NCBI GenBank assembly: GCA_946479035.1
Contig: CAMLDW010000026.1
Span: forward strand, 1 to 32,723
Length of the DNA: 32,723 nucleotides
Direction of reading: 5' to 3'
Source: an uncultured Chthonomonadaceae bacterium
Lineage (GTDB): Bacteria; Armatimonadota; Fimbriimonadia; Fimbriimonadales; Fimbriimonadaceae
In this document: positions 23,340-31,682 of the stretch, piece after piece
How positions within the stretch are numbered: the stretch's first letter is position 1
How the letters are laid out: the number at the start of each line of letters is the position of its first letter
Made by a program: the position numbers and the translations under genes
The notes under the pieces: model-generated
What the model was told of the DNA's origin: nothing
What the model saw: only the letters and a program-made list of their open reading frames with translations
The model's database searches: none

Positions 23340-23609
23340 TCAGCCCTTCTTGGCCTTGGCGACCGCCGATGCGATGCGCGACTTGCGCCGTGCGGCCTGT
23401 CGCTTATGGATGATCCCGCGCTGCGCCGCCTTGTCGAACTGCTTCTGCACCTCGATGAGCGCCGCCGCGGTCTTCTTGGGGTCCCCCTCTGCAATCGCCG
23501 CGCGCACCTTCTTAACGTGAGTCTTCAGGCCCGTGCGCACGCCCTGGTTCGCCGCGCGCCGCTTCGCGTTGCGCTTGATGTCCTTCTTCGATGATTTTAG
23601 ATTTGCCAT
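23340..23609 (-). CDS. rpsT: 30S ribosomal protein S20
   Basis: 89 residues, normal length. The start MANLKSSKKDIKRNAKRRAA, the internal ALIEVQKQFDKAAQRGIIHK and the closing ARRKSRIASAVAKAKKG are the S20 pattern, Lys/Arg-rich helices that bind the 5' domain of 16S rRNA. Directly upstream is a TATAAT (23627-23632), 17 bases before the ATG, so the leader should be only about ten bases. It sits 28 bp after the stop of the large unrecognised gene and has its own terminator. Confidence 0.97.
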   Translation of the reverse strand: MANLKSSKKDIKRNAKRRAANQGVRTGLKTHVKKVRAAIAEGDPKKTAAALIEVQKQFDKAAQRGIIHKRQAARRKSRIASAVAKAKKG

Positions 23610-23626
23610 GTCTAGCTAGGAACCCA

Positions 23627-23632
23627 ATTATA
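23627..23632 (-). promoter_or_regulatory. -10 element (TATAAT) of rpsT
   Basis: Consensus TATAAT on the minus strand, 17 bp before the ATG, in the gap after the upstream gene. TTCGTC at 23650-23655 is at the right distance (17 bp) but matches a -35 poorly. Confidence 0.6.
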
Positions 23633-23637
23633 TCCCG

Positions 23638-25458
23638 TCAGTCCTTTACGACGAACTTCCGCTTCGTCTTGTCGAAACCCTGCTCGACCTTCTTGTGGTC
23701 GTAGTGCCACACCGGCGAGCCAGAGCGCTGGTAGAAGCACGAGTACCCGCTCAGGACCGAGGCCAGCAGGCGTCGCGACGTCCGCCGCACCACGTTGACC
23801 TCCCAAAGCACGGTCAGGAAGTCCGCGCCCTTCGGCCAGTGCGTCATCACCTCGCGCAGCACGTCGAACGTGCTCATCCCTTCGGCCCGCCCTGCGATTC
23901 CGCGCAGCTCTTCCATCCGCTGGCCGCTGATGTAAACCACCGGGTCCGTCTGGTCCAGCCACTCGAACTCGAACACGTTCGGCCGCTCGGTCTTCGTGAG
24001 AGTGAATACCGCGCCCGACTCAACGGGCTGGTCCAGCCACCAGTCGATCAGATTGAACAACAACCGCAGGCGGTGGTTCATCCACACCTGCAGCTCGCGC
24101 CCCTCTTTGTCCACGAACAGCAGCTCTTGTATCTGCGGCTTGGCGTCGAAGTAGTTCGTCGGGAACTGGCACATCGGGAACGTCCCCAGCTCGCGGTGGA
24201 TCGGCTTCAGCACCAGGCGCAGGGTATCCGGCAGAGTCTTCGGCTCGGGAAGGATATCTTCGTCCTTCACGTCCGTCGCCAGCGGGTGCGAAAGCAGCTT
24301 GCGCAGTGAGCTGCTCAGCCCTTCGTCCGTCATCTCGACGTCGAACGGCTCGCCCTCTGCGTCCTTCAGGTCCGACCTCTCGAACTTGAACGGCTTGGGC
24401 AGCGAACGGATGAACTCAGGCGCAGAATCCGGCGCTCGGAACCGGTCGCCGCCGACCCACCAGACCTCGTCGCGGCTCTGCAGCGCCGCCATCATGTTCG
24501 CCATGTCGTCCGGGTACGTCTTCACAGCCGGCGTGATCTCGTAGTGCTGTTCGAGCAGCTCGGCCACAGTGACGGTCTTTTCGCTCGCCCTGATCTCCTT
24601 GATCAGCCCCTTCACGTCAGCCGCCTTCAGCTCCAGCGGTGCGACGTCCTCGATCTCGATCGTCGGCTTGATCTTCGTCGCGATCACGGAAGCGAGCTTC
24701 AGCCACTTCCCCGCCTCGTTCTCGGCGTAGATCTTCCCGTTGGGAGAGTACACGAAACCTGGAATGCTCAACAGCTCCGCGTTGAACGAGCGCCAGTCGA
24801 AAAGCCGCTCGGCCTGCGGGTCTTCCGGCGACAGCTTCTTCCAAGCCGCGGCGCCCAGCGCCTTCAGCCCGACCGGCGCGCACCGCTCGAGCGCGAGCAT
24901 GATCGCGTCGTCCTGCGACCAGTTGAACCGGGTGAGCTCCCGCTCGATCGCATCCACTTCCTCTCCAATGACGCCGTTGACCAGCAGCGCGCGCTCGACT
25001 GGCTCGTCGTTCGCCTTGAACACGATCGTCGCCGGCACGACCAGGTCGTTGCGTGCGATGAAGAGGTACTCGCTGTCCGCCGCCGTGCGACGGATCGCGC
25101 CTTCGACCCACTCCGCCGAGCGTCCGCGGGTCCGGCTGATCTCCTGCACACAAAGCTCGATCGGCATCGGCGCGTCGAACCGTTCCACCACGAGCCGTAG
25201 CGCCTCGTGGAACGGCTTGCCTGTGCTCGCGACCCGCGCCGCCGGAACCCATCGCCGCTCCTGGTAGGCGAACATCCGCGGATTGGACGCCAAGAGCGAC
25301 CGGACGGCCGGTAGCCCGAGCCCCGTCCCCTTGAGCCGGTCCGAGATCTCGCTCGGCTTCATCACCTCGTAGAGCTCCGTGAGTTGTTCTAGGATTAATC
25401 GGTCTGCATAGAGCCTGGCGGCCTGTTCGCTGGGTTTGAGTGTGCTCGCTTTCGACAA
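23638..25458 (-). CDS. Large protein of unknown function with repeated winged-helix-like modules
   Basis: 606 residues from a TTG at 25458, chosen because AGGAG lies eight bases ahead; another TTG at 25521 would add 21 residues. Not recognised as a family. Three stretches share a helix-helix-strand pattern ending in a basic or aromatic residue and a VP/AP turn: about 21-76 (ending AYQERRWVPAARV), 92-143 (ending EYLFIARNDLVVPA) and 293-343 (ending EVWWVGGDRFRAP). This resembles HARE-type or other winged-helix DNA-binding modules. No catalytic motif, signal peptide or membrane helix is seen. The C-terminal 200 residues are more globular, with many Trp. It lies just upstream of rpsT. Confidence 0.6.
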   Translation of the reverse strand: MSKASTLKPSEQAARLYADRLILEQLTELYEVMKPSEISDRLKGTGLGLPAVRSLLASNPRMFAYQERRWVPAARVASTGKPFHEALRLVVERFDAPMPIELCVQEISRTRGRSAEWVEGAIRRTAADSEYLFIARNDLVVPATIVFKANDEPVERALLVNGVIGEEVDAIERELTRFNWSQDDAIMLALERCAPVGLKALGAAAWKKLSPEDPQAERLFDWRSFNAELLSIPGFVYSPNGKIYAENEAGKWLKLASVIATKIKPTIEIEDVAPLELKAADVKGLIKEIRASEKTVTVAELLEQHYEITPAVKTYPDDMANMMAALQSRDEVWWVGGDRFRAPDSAPEFIRSLPKPFKFERSDLKDAEGEPFDVEMTDEGLSSSLRKLLSHPLATDVKDEDILPEPKTLPDTLRLVLKPIHRELGTFPMCQFPTNYFDAKPQIQELLFVDKEGRELQVWMNHRLRLLFNLIDWWLDQPVESGAVFTLTKTERPNVFEFEWLDQTDPVVYISGQRMEELRGIAGRAEGMSTFDVLREVMTHWPKGADFLTVLWEVNVVRRTSRRLLASVLSGYSCFYQRSGSPVWHYDHKKVEQGFDKTKRKFVVKD

Positions 25459-25575
25459 AGGGGTGGCTCCTAGGTTCAAATCTGCCGCGCGGCTGAGCGT
25501 TTGACAGGTCCGCGCAAACAAAAATTATGGCACACTCCAGCCCCCGGCCCGCCCCTGTTTTGGGCCCCTTCCCGG

Positions 25576-27204
25576 CTACTTCGAGCGGGCCTGGCCCGCC
25601 TCTTCCCGGTTCGATTCGGCCGTCCTTCCCAGGTCGACCGCCGAGACCGCCAGCATTAGCACCACTAGCAGAGCAAACCCCGAGTTGGCGAGGAGGGTCT
25701 GAAGCGTGAAGCTCAGCCGCCGGCCCCGCCGCAGCATCTCTACGAACGCCACCAGCATCTGGCCGCCGTCGAGCGGCACGATCGGCAACAGGTTCATCAC
25801 TCCGAGCGAAACGCTCAACAGCCCCGCGTAGACCAGCACGTTGTAGAGTCCTTGCTGGACGACCGCGCTCGTCACCTGCGCCATCGCGGTCGGACCTGCC
25901 ACGTTCTCCGCCGCCTTCGATGGCGCGAGCACCGTCTTCGTGAGCCCAGCTACCATCTGAATCGGCGCGTTGACCGATTCCCCCAGAGCCGCGCCAAGGG
26001 TGATCGGCTCGAACCGGGTCCCGAACATCACGCCGAGCCGGGCCGAAATCGCCTTTTCGTCCGAAAGCTCCATCCCTGGCTTGAACACGACGCCGGGCTT
26101 TTCATCCACCTTCGGAACGACGCGGGCCGTCACAAGCAGACCGTCGTGCCGGTAGGTGACGCTGACTGGCACTGCGACGCGCGAGCCGTCCGCCCCTTCG
26201 CGCCACTTGTCGTGCATCAGTTTCGTGATCGTGTAGAAGTTCGGCACCGCCTGCCCGTCGATCGAAACGATCGTGTCGCCCTTCTGGATCCCCGCCGCCG
26301 CCGCGCCGCCATCCTTGTCGACTCCCCCGACGATCGGTCGGTCGTCGGGCACCTCTTTGCCGTAGGCCGAATACGCGGCAGTCATCACCACGATGCCGAA
26401 CAGCACGCTAAAGAACGGCCCAGCAAAGAGCGTGATCAACCGCTGCCACGGAGGCCTGCTGTAAAACCCGTCCTCGATCCGCACCTCGCTCCCGTCCTGC
26501 CGAGCCTGCATCCCCCGGATCGCAGCAAACCCACCGATCGGCAGGAGCAACAAGGAAAACTCGGTGCCGCTCTTGCTCGTGCGCGCCCACAGCGGCCGAT
26601 AGCGCACGGGCACTCGCTCCTCGCCCGGGCGCAACACGATCTCGCCAAACCCCTGCTTGTCGTCCTCCTGCTCCTTCATCTGAACCGGCAGATAGTAAAC
26701 GAGCATCAGCGCGATCAAGCTCGCGCCCGTCGCCACGCCGAGCCCCATCTCCGCGCTCACGCCCTGGAACCGCGTCCCGATCACAAGCACGACCGCCCCT
26801 ACCGCGAGCGACTTCCCCCAAGTCAGCAGCACCTGCCGCAACGGAACGTGGTAAAGCGCGCTCAGGCGGAGGATCGTCCAGATCGGCACGACCACGCCAG
26901 CCACGGCGAGCCCAGAAAAGTAGAGAGAGCCAGAACCGACCAACGCCCCTGCCACCATCCCGACAAATGCAAGCGCGAACACGCTCCAAACGACCAAAGC
27001 CGGCGCAATCGGCCGCTCCAAGTACGGCGAAAGGTCCGTCTTGCGATATCCGCCCATGAAGATCGCGAACGCGTTTACGCGCATCCCGAACCACCGCGCG
27101 AACAGATAGTGCCCCAGCTCGTGGACGTATACGAGCACCGTCAGCACGACCGTTGCCACGGCGATCGTGAGCAGGGCGTGCCCCAGTGCCCCAAAAGCGC
27201 CCAT
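25576..27204 (-). CDS. rseP: RseP-like site-2 metalloprotease with a large membrane insertion
   Basis: 542 residues. Zinc motif HELGH at 28-32 is inside the first helix, the PDZ domain is at about 283-370 (KGDTIVSIDGQAVPNF), and the second metal motif NLLPIVPLDGG is at 471-481. Normal RseP runs from HExxH straight to the membrane-associated GGY loop; here TEFSLLLLPIGGFAAIRGM begins only at about 213. The intervening 155 residues contain about four extra hydrophobic segments. RseP cuts membrane-bound anti-sigma factors and remnant signal peptides. It follows dxr with no gap (TAGATG), a gene pair kept in many bacteria. Confidence 0.93.
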   Translation of the reverse strand: MGAFGALGHALLTIAVATVVLTVLVYVHELGHYLFARWFGMRVNAFAIFMGGYRKTDLSPYLERPIAPALVVWSVFALAFVGMVAGALVGSGSLYFSGLAVAGVVVPIWTILRLSALYHVPLRQVLLTWGKSLAVGAVVLVIGTRFQGVSAEMGLGVATGASLIALMLVYYLPVQMKEQEDDKQGFGEIVLRPGEERVPVRYRPLWARTSKSGTEFSLLLLPIGGFAAIRGMQARQDGSEVRIEDGFYSRPPWQRLITLFAGPFFSVLFGIVVMTAAYSAYGKEVPDDRPIVGGVDKDGGAAAAGIQKGDTIVSIDGQAVPNFYTITKLMHDKWREGADGSRVAVPVSVTYRHDGLLVTARVVPKVDEKPGVVFKPGMELSDEKAISARLGVMFGTRFEPITLGAALGESVNAPIQMVAGLTKTVLAPSKAAENVAGPTAMAQVTSAVVQQGLYNVLVYAGLLSVSLGVMNLLPIVPLDGGQMLVAFVEMLRRGRRLSFTLQTLLANSGFALLVVLMLAVSAVDLGRTAESNREEAGQARSK

Positions 27205-28332
27205 CTAGACCCTGCTCCCGAGCAGGGACTGGGCCGTGCGCCTGGCCCACGCGTCGGTCTCGATCAGGTTGTCCAGCCTTGGGCGTCCGGGCGCGTGCTT
27301 CACCATGACCTCTTCTACGATCTCTGCGATCTGCAGGAAGCCACAAGACCCATTCAAAAAGGCGTTCGCCGCGACCTCGTTCGCCGCGTTCATCGCGCAA
27401 GGCATCGTCCCGCCCGTCGCCAGAGCCTGCCGCGCCAGCCGCAAGCAACGGAATGTCTTCTCGTCCGGCTCCTCAAACGAGAGCACGGGCGTGTCGGTCG
27501 GGTCCCACGGCCGCAGCTCGTTCGGCTTGCGCTCAGGATAGAGCATCGCGTACTGGATCGCAAGCCGCATGTCCGGCCAGCCGAACTGCCCCAGCACGCT
27601 CCCGTCCTTGAACTTCACGAACGAATGAACGATGCTCTGTGGGTGGATCACCACGTCCACCTGCGCCGGCTTCACGTCGAAGAGCCACCGCGCCTCGATG
27701 ATCTCGAGCCCCTTGTTCATCAGCGTCGCGCTGTCCACCGTGATCTTCCCGCCCATCCGCCACGTCGGGTGCCGCAGCGCCTGCTCGGTCGTGACGTTGC
27801 GCAGCTCGTCCCGCGTCTTCCCACGGAACGGGCCGCCAGAGCCCGTGATGATCAGCCGGTCGATCTGGTCGTTCGTCGACCCCTGCATGCACTGGAACAG
27901 CGCGCTGTGCTCGCTGTCGATCGGCGTCATCGTGATCTTCTTCTCGCGCACGAGCGGCATCACGACCTCTCCCGCCGCCACCAACACCTCTTTGCTCGCC
28001 AGTGCGACGTTCTTCCCCGCTTGCACCGCAGCGATCGTCGGCATCAGGCCGATCACCCCCGCCACAGCCACTACGACAAGGTCCACCTCGTCCATCGCCG
28101 CCAGCGCGGTCACCGCGTCGATCCCGCCAGGGATCCCCGCCTTCCGCGCCGCCGCCTCGTCGTTCAGCGCCAGGTGCTCGACCCCGAACTCCCTGGCCTG
28201 CTTGCGGATCTCGTCGGCGTTCCGGTGCGCCGCCAGCCCCACCACTTGCAGCCGGTCCGGGTGCTGGCGCACGATGTCGAGCGTCTGCACACCGATAGAC
28301 CCCGTCGAACCGAGCACTACAACGCGCTTCAC
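27205..28332 (-). CDS. dxr: 1-deoxy-D-xylulose 5-phosphate reductoisomerase
   Basis: 375 residues from the GTG at 28330-28332. The NADPH loop VVVLGSTGSIGVQTLDIV opens the protein; catalytic and metal residues are in LASKEVLV, TPIDSEHSALFQCMQG, LIITGSGGPFRG, HPTWRMGGKITVDSATLMNK and HPQSIVHSFV. C-terminal four-helix segment follows MPCAMNAANEVAANAFL. It makes 2-C-methyl-D-erythritol 4-phosphate, the committed step of the MEP isoprenoid pathway. The GTG sits eight bases after TACAAT and has no ribosome site. A longer reading from 28476 gives an unlikely Arg-rich leader. Confidence 0.97.
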   Translation of the reverse strand: MKRVVVLGSTGSIGVQTLDIVRQHPDRLQVVGLAAHRNADEIRKQAREFGVEHLALNDEAAARKAGIPGGIDAVTALAAMDEVDLVVVAVAGVIGLMPTIAAVQAGKNVALASKEVLVAAGEVVMPLVREKKITMTPIDSEHSALFQCMQGSTNDQIDRLIITGSGGPFRGKTRDELRNVTTEQALRHPTWRMGGKITVDSATLMNKGLEIIEARWLFDVKPAQVDVVIHPQSIVHSFVKFKDGSVLGQFGWPDMRLAIQYAMLYPERKPNELRPWDPTDTPVLSFEEPDEKTFRCLRLARQALATGGTMPCAMNAANEVAANAFLNGSCGFLQIAEIVEEVMVKHAPGRPRLDNLIETDAWARRTAQSLLGSRV

Positions 28333-28340
28333 AGGGAGAG

Positions 28341-28346
28341 ATTGTA
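28341..28346 (-). promoter_or_regulatory. -10 element (TACAAT) of dxr
   Basis: TACAAT on the minus strand, eight bases before the dxr GTG, no ribosome site between. The rest of the 153-bp divergent gap toward lysA shows no gene. Confidence 0.55.
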
Positions 28347-28473
28347 CCGGTCCCACCGCCTCTGCCCTTCCGAACCTTCTCGACCCGACGCGCACAAACC
28401 CGAACCCCTTACCGCAATCGACCCATGCCTCATGGCTCGGGACCCGTGACTCCCGGCTCCTACATCCCCCTGC

Positions 28474-28479
28474 CATAAT
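28474..28479 (+). promoter_or_regulatory. -10 element (CATAAT) of lysA
   Basis: CATAAT ends six bases before the lysA ATG, with no ribosome site. A recognisable -35 is not seen at normal spacing. Confidence 0.5.
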
Positions 28480-28485
28480 TCCCTA

Positions 28486-29790
28486 ATGCCCACGGAGGCA
28501 GCCTTGGACTCGCGACTCATCCTCTCGGACGACAAGGTCCGTGGGCTCGCAGCCTCCTACGGCACGCCCCTCTACGTCCTCGACGAGCAGCACTTGCGAG
28601 ACCGCGTCCGCGCATACAAGGCCGCCTTCGCAAAGGCCCATCCCAAAACCGAGCTCACCTTCGCCAGCAAGGCCAACTCCACCCTCGCCGTGCTTGCCAT
28701 CGTCGCGAGCGAGGGATGCCTCATCGACGCCGCGAGCGAAGGCGAGCTGCGCGCTGCGCTCCGCGCCGGCGTCCCCTCGGGCAAGGTCCACCTCCACGGC
28801 AACGCAAAGTGCGCGCAGGAGATCAAGGCCGCCTTCGAAGCGCGCGTCTCCCAGATCGTCGTCGACAATCTCGAAGAGATCGAGGCGATTGCGAACACCA
28901 AGGGCGACTGCCCGCCGCTCGTCCTGCGTCTCGCACCCGGCGTCGACCCCAAGACCCACGCCAAGATCAGCACCGGCCAGGCGGACACCAAGTTCGGCTT
29001 CAACATCGCCGACGGCTCCGCACAGGCGGCGCTCCTCGTCGCGCTCAGCAAGAAACTGCCCGTCATCGGATTCCACTGCCACGTCGGCTCGCAGTTGCTA
29101 GACCCTGAGGCGCAGATCGCAGGCGGCCAGGCCCTCGCGTCCTTCGCGCGCGAGATGCACAACATGCACGGCTTCGAGACCAAGGTTCTCAACGTCGGCG
29201 GGGGCATGGGCATCCGCTACACCGACGAGTCGCAAGAACCCGACCTGCAGTCCTACTGCAGCGCGATCGCGCAAGCGGTCACAAAAGGGCTCGAAGGCTC
29301 CGACCTCGACCCGCTGCTCGTCCAAGAGCCCGGACGCTGGATCGTCGGAGAGTCCTGCGTCACCATCTATGAGGTCAACAACGTCAAGACCGTCCCGACC
29401 AAGCACGGCACACGGACCTACGTCTCGGTCGACGGCGGGATGAGCGACAACCCCCGCCCCGCGCTCTACCAAAGCCCCTACCCGGTCAGGTGGGTCGGCA
29501 AGGACGGCCGCGCACCGGGCGAGCAGACGACCGTCCGCGTCGCAGGCAAGCACTGCGAGTCCGACACCCTTTTTGACGACAAACCGCTCCCCAAGAACGT
29601 CCAAAAAGGCGACTTCCTCCAAGTCCTCTGCACCGGCGCGTACAACTCTTCGATGGCGAGCAACTACAACCGATACTCCCGCCCCGCCACGGTCCTTCTG
29701 CGCCCGGGCGGCACGCACGAACTCGTCCAGCGCCGAGAGACGTGGGACGAGATGTTCGCGCGCGAGGTCCTGCCGGAGGACCTCCGTTAG
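28486..29790 (+). CDS. lysA: Diaminopimelate decarboxylase
   Basis: 434 residues, usual length. PLP lysine is K62 in LTFASKANSTLAVL. The barrel holds the family signatures HCHVGSQ, LNVGGGMGIRY and QEPGRWIVGESCVTI. The C-terminal beta domain has YVSVDGGMSDNPRPALYQS and the Cys-containing LCTGAYNSSMASNYN with the substrate-contacting region. The enzyme decarboxylates meso-diaminopimelate to lysine, the last step of the DAP pathway. The stop TAG shares its final base with the GTG of the M50 protease gene. Confidence 0.97.
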   Translation: MPTEAALDSRLILSDDKVRGLAASYGTPLYVLDEQHLRDRVRAYKAAFAKAHPKTELTFASKANSTLAVLAIVASEGCLIDAASEGELRAALRAGVPSGKVHLHGNAKCAQEIKAAFEARVSQIVVDNLEEIEAIANTKGDCPPLVLRLAPGVDPKTHAKISTGQADTKFGFNIADGSAQAALLVALSKKLPVIGFHCHVGSQLLDPEAQIAGGQALASFAREMHNMHGFETKVLNVGGGMGIRYTDESQEPDLQSYCSAIAQAVTKGLEGSDLDPLLVQEPGRWIVGESCVTIYEVNNVKTVPTKHGTRTYVSVDGGMSDNPRPALYQSPYPVRWVGKDGRAPGEQTTVRVAGKHCESDTLFDDKPLPKNVQKGDFLQVLCTGAYNSSMASNYNRYSRPATVLLRPGGTHELVQRRETWDEMFAREVLPEDLR

Positions 29791-30461
29791 TGCATATCCC
29801 TCCGCTTCCCGTCCTTCTCGCCATCGGCATCATCCTCTTCGTCGCCATCGGCCTGCACGAATACGCACACTGCAAGGTCGCGGACATGTTCGGCGACCCC
29901 ACGCCGGGCTCTTTCGGCCGCGTCACCCTCAACCTCACCAAGCACTTCGAGCCGACCGGCGTCTTCATGATGGTCTTCACGACGCTCTCCGGCTACGGCG
30001 TCGGGTGGGGCAAGCCCGCACCGGTCGATATGAGAAAGATGCGCAACCCGCGCTGGGACGGCTTCCTCACCGTCGCCGCCGGGCCGATCTGCAACCTGCT
30101 GCAGGCCACCGTCTTTGCGATCGTCATCCGCTCGCTGGTCCTCGCGCGGGTCGACTTCGGCCCCGACAGTTGGTTCACGCTCCTGCTCTACGTCGGCGTG
30201 GTGCTCAACGTCCGCCTCGCGCTCTTCAACCTCATCCCGTTCGGGCTTCTCGACGGACACTGGCTCGTCGGCCTGCTGATGCCGGAAAAGCCGCGCTACT
30301 ATTGGTTCAAATTCAACCGCTCATACGGCATCGTCATGATCCTCGGCGTGATCCTCGTCTCGCAGTACATGGAGAGCAATGGCCACAAATCGCCGCTGAC
30401 GTACTTCATCGACGTCCCGGGCTCGTACATCGAGCGCTTCCTGCTCGGCGCGCCCAAATGA
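29790..30461 (+). CDS. M50 (site-2-protease-like) membrane metalloprotease, short SpoIVFB/YwhC type
   Basis: 223 residues from a GTG at 29790-29792, overlapping the lysA stop (TAGTG); GGAGG lies about ten bases before it. HEYAH at 23-27 in the first helix binds zinc; the second motif is in FNLIPFGLLDGHWL with D155. About five hydrophobic segments, no PDZ domain: the short stand-alone M50 type common beside trpS, scpA/scpB and lysA genes in diverse bacteria. Substrate unknown. The gene is a second intramembrane protease besides RseP in this window. Confidence 0.9.
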   Translation: MHIPPLPVLLAIGIILFVAIGLHEYAHCKVADMFGDPTPGSFGRVTLNLTKHFEPTGVFMMVFTTLSGYGVGWGKPAPVDMRKMRNPRWDGFLTVAAGPICNLLQATVFAIVIRSLVLARVDFGPDSWFTLLLYVGVVLNVRLALFNLIPFGLLDGHWLVGLLMPEKPRYYWFKFNRSYGIVMILGVILVSQYMESNGHKSPLTYFIDVPGSYIERFLLGAPK

Positions 30462-30501
30462 CCATGACCGAATCCCGACGATTCCTCTCCGGCACGCCGC
30501 G

Positions 30502-30576
30502 TTCCCTCCCCCTTGGGATTGGCCGCGCGAAGTCTCCAGCGGAGACTTCGCCCGCGCCAAGGTTAGGGTGGGGGTC
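30502..30576 (+). repeat. Mosaic intergenic repeat, copy 1
   Basis: The 53 bases at 30502-30554 recur at 32671-32723 with one change. Within it, GCGAAGTCTCC (30527-30537) and GGAGACTTCGC (30541-30551) make a perfect 11-bp hairpin with loop AGC. The end part, GGTTAGGGTGGGGGTC (30561-30576), also recurs at 32556-32571 on the same strand. Confidence 0.85.
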
Positions 30577-30579
30577 CGC

Positions 30580-30585
30580 TAGAAT
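30580..30585 (+). promoter_or_regulatory. -10 element (TAGAAT) of trpS
   Basis: TAGAAT ends 15 bases before the trpS ATG and follows the repeat directly, implying a leader of about eight bases. Confidence 0.4.
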
Positions 30586-30600
30586 CAACCCCGGACCGCA

Positions 30601-31617
30601 ATGACCGAAACCCGACGAATCCTCTCCGGCATGCGCGCCACCAACCCGAGGCTCCACCTCGGCAACTACGAGGGCGCCCTCCGCAACTGGGTCGTGCTCC
30701 AAAACCAGGGCTGCGAGATGTACTGCATGGTCGCCGACTACCACGCCCTCACAACAATGGGCCACACTCCCGACGACCTCGCGCACAACTCCATCGAGGT
30801 CGCCAAGGACTTCATCGCCGGCGGCATCGATCCCGACAAGGCGGCCGTCTTCGTCCAGTCCACCGTCCACCAGCACGCCGAGCTGAACCTCGTCCTTAGC
30901 ATGGTCACCGGCCTTGGCAAGCTCGAGCGCGTCCCCACTTTCAAAGAAAAGAAGGCCGAACTGGCCAAGGACGTGCCCGTCTCATTCGGACTCCTCGGCT
31001 ACCCGGTCCTGCAGGCGGCAGACATCCTCCTCTACAAGCCGTACGGAGTCCCGGTCGGGAAGGACCAGGCGCCGCACCTCGAGCTGACCCGCGAGATAGC
31101 GCGCTCCTTCAACTCGATCTTCGGCAAAGACGTCTTCCATGACATCAAGGACATCATCCCAGAAGACGATAGCCGCGCGAAGCTGCCCGGCCTCGACGCC
31201 GACGAGAACGGCAAGCTGCGAAAAATGTCCAAGTCCTACGACAACTGCCTATACATCAACGAGTCACCCGACGAGACCGCAAAGAAGATCATGTCGGCCT
31301 ACACCACGCCCACAAAGCTAAAGAAGACCGACCCCGGTGTCCCCGAGGGATGCGCCGTCTGCCAGTACCTCAAGCTCTACTCCCCAGACTGGAAGACGCA
31401 GTGGGAGGAGGACCGCATGGGCCAAAGGGGCTGCGTCCAGAACAAAAAGGACCTCATCGAGGTCATAAACGAGTTCCTGCGCCCCATGAGGGACCTTCGT
31501 ACCAAGCTCGACGACGCTACGATCCATGACGTATTAAGGAAAGGAGCACAAAAAGCTTCGGAAAGGGCGGAGAAGACCATGCAAGAGGTCCGCGAGGCCA
31601 TGAGGATGGCCCTCTGA
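30601..31617 (+). CDS. trpS: Tryptophanyl-tRNA synthetase
   Basis: 338 residues, normal bacterial length. The class I motifs are both present: LHLGN at residues 18-22 (HIGH-like) and KMSKS at 208-212. Between are YCMVADYHALTT, VFVQSTVHQHAELN, LLGYPVLQAADILLY and PVGKDQAPHLELTREIA, all TrpRS signatures. It charges tRNA-Trp. Its first ten codons are duplicated 137 bp upstream, and the promoter-proximal DNA is a mosaic repeat, so this start region has been rearranged. Confidence 0.97.
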   Translation: MTETRRILSGMRATNPRLHLGNYEGALRNWVVLQNQGCEMYCMVADYHALTTMGHTPDDLAHNSIEVAKDFIAGGIDPDKAAVFVQSTVHQHAELNLVLSMVTGLGKLERVPTFKEKKAELAKDVPVSFGLLGYPVLQAADILLYKPYGVPVGKDQAPHLELTREIARSFNSIFGKDVFHDIKDIIPEDDSRAKLPGLDADENGKLRKMSKSYDNCLYINESPDETAKKIMSAYTTPTKLKKTDPGVPEGCAVCQYLKLYSPDWKTQWEEDRMGQRGCVQNKKDLIEVINEFLRPMRDLRTKLDDATIHDVLRKGAQKASERAEKTMQEVREAMRMAL

Positions 31618-31682
31618 ACGGATGGGGATAGCGCGTCACCAAGCCGAGAATGATAAAGAGAAACCATGGAGGGTCCACACCT

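Larger units (their letters stand above)
30464..30604 (+). pseudogene. Decayed duplicate of the trpS 5' end
   Basis: 30464-30497 matches the first 34 bases of trpS (30601-30634) with three differences, giving MTESRRFLSG against MTETRRILSG. After ten codons the frame runs into the intergenic repeat and ends at 30604. Its ATG lies two bases after the stop of the M50 gene, where a coupled trpS start would be expected. Seen: the similarity and its place. Inferred: an insertion or local duplication split the original start region and left the intact copy downstream. It could still be translated as a 46-residue leader, but nothing supports function. Confidence 0.6.

Noticed and set aside
25501..25530. 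TTGACA with TTATGG-like sequence on the plus strand
   Set aside because: No plausible gene follows on the plus strand; the hexamer is the 5' end of the minus-strand gene.
25852..28449. 865-codon open frame on the plus strand opposite rseP and dxr
   Set aside because: Spans two well-defined genes and their junction, is rich in His/Arg/Pro, and has no recognisable motif.
29573..30604. 343-codon plus-strand frame across lysA, the M50 gene and the repeat
   Set aside because: It is out of frame with both genes; only its tail, which reads the duplicated trpS start, is of interest and is reported separately.
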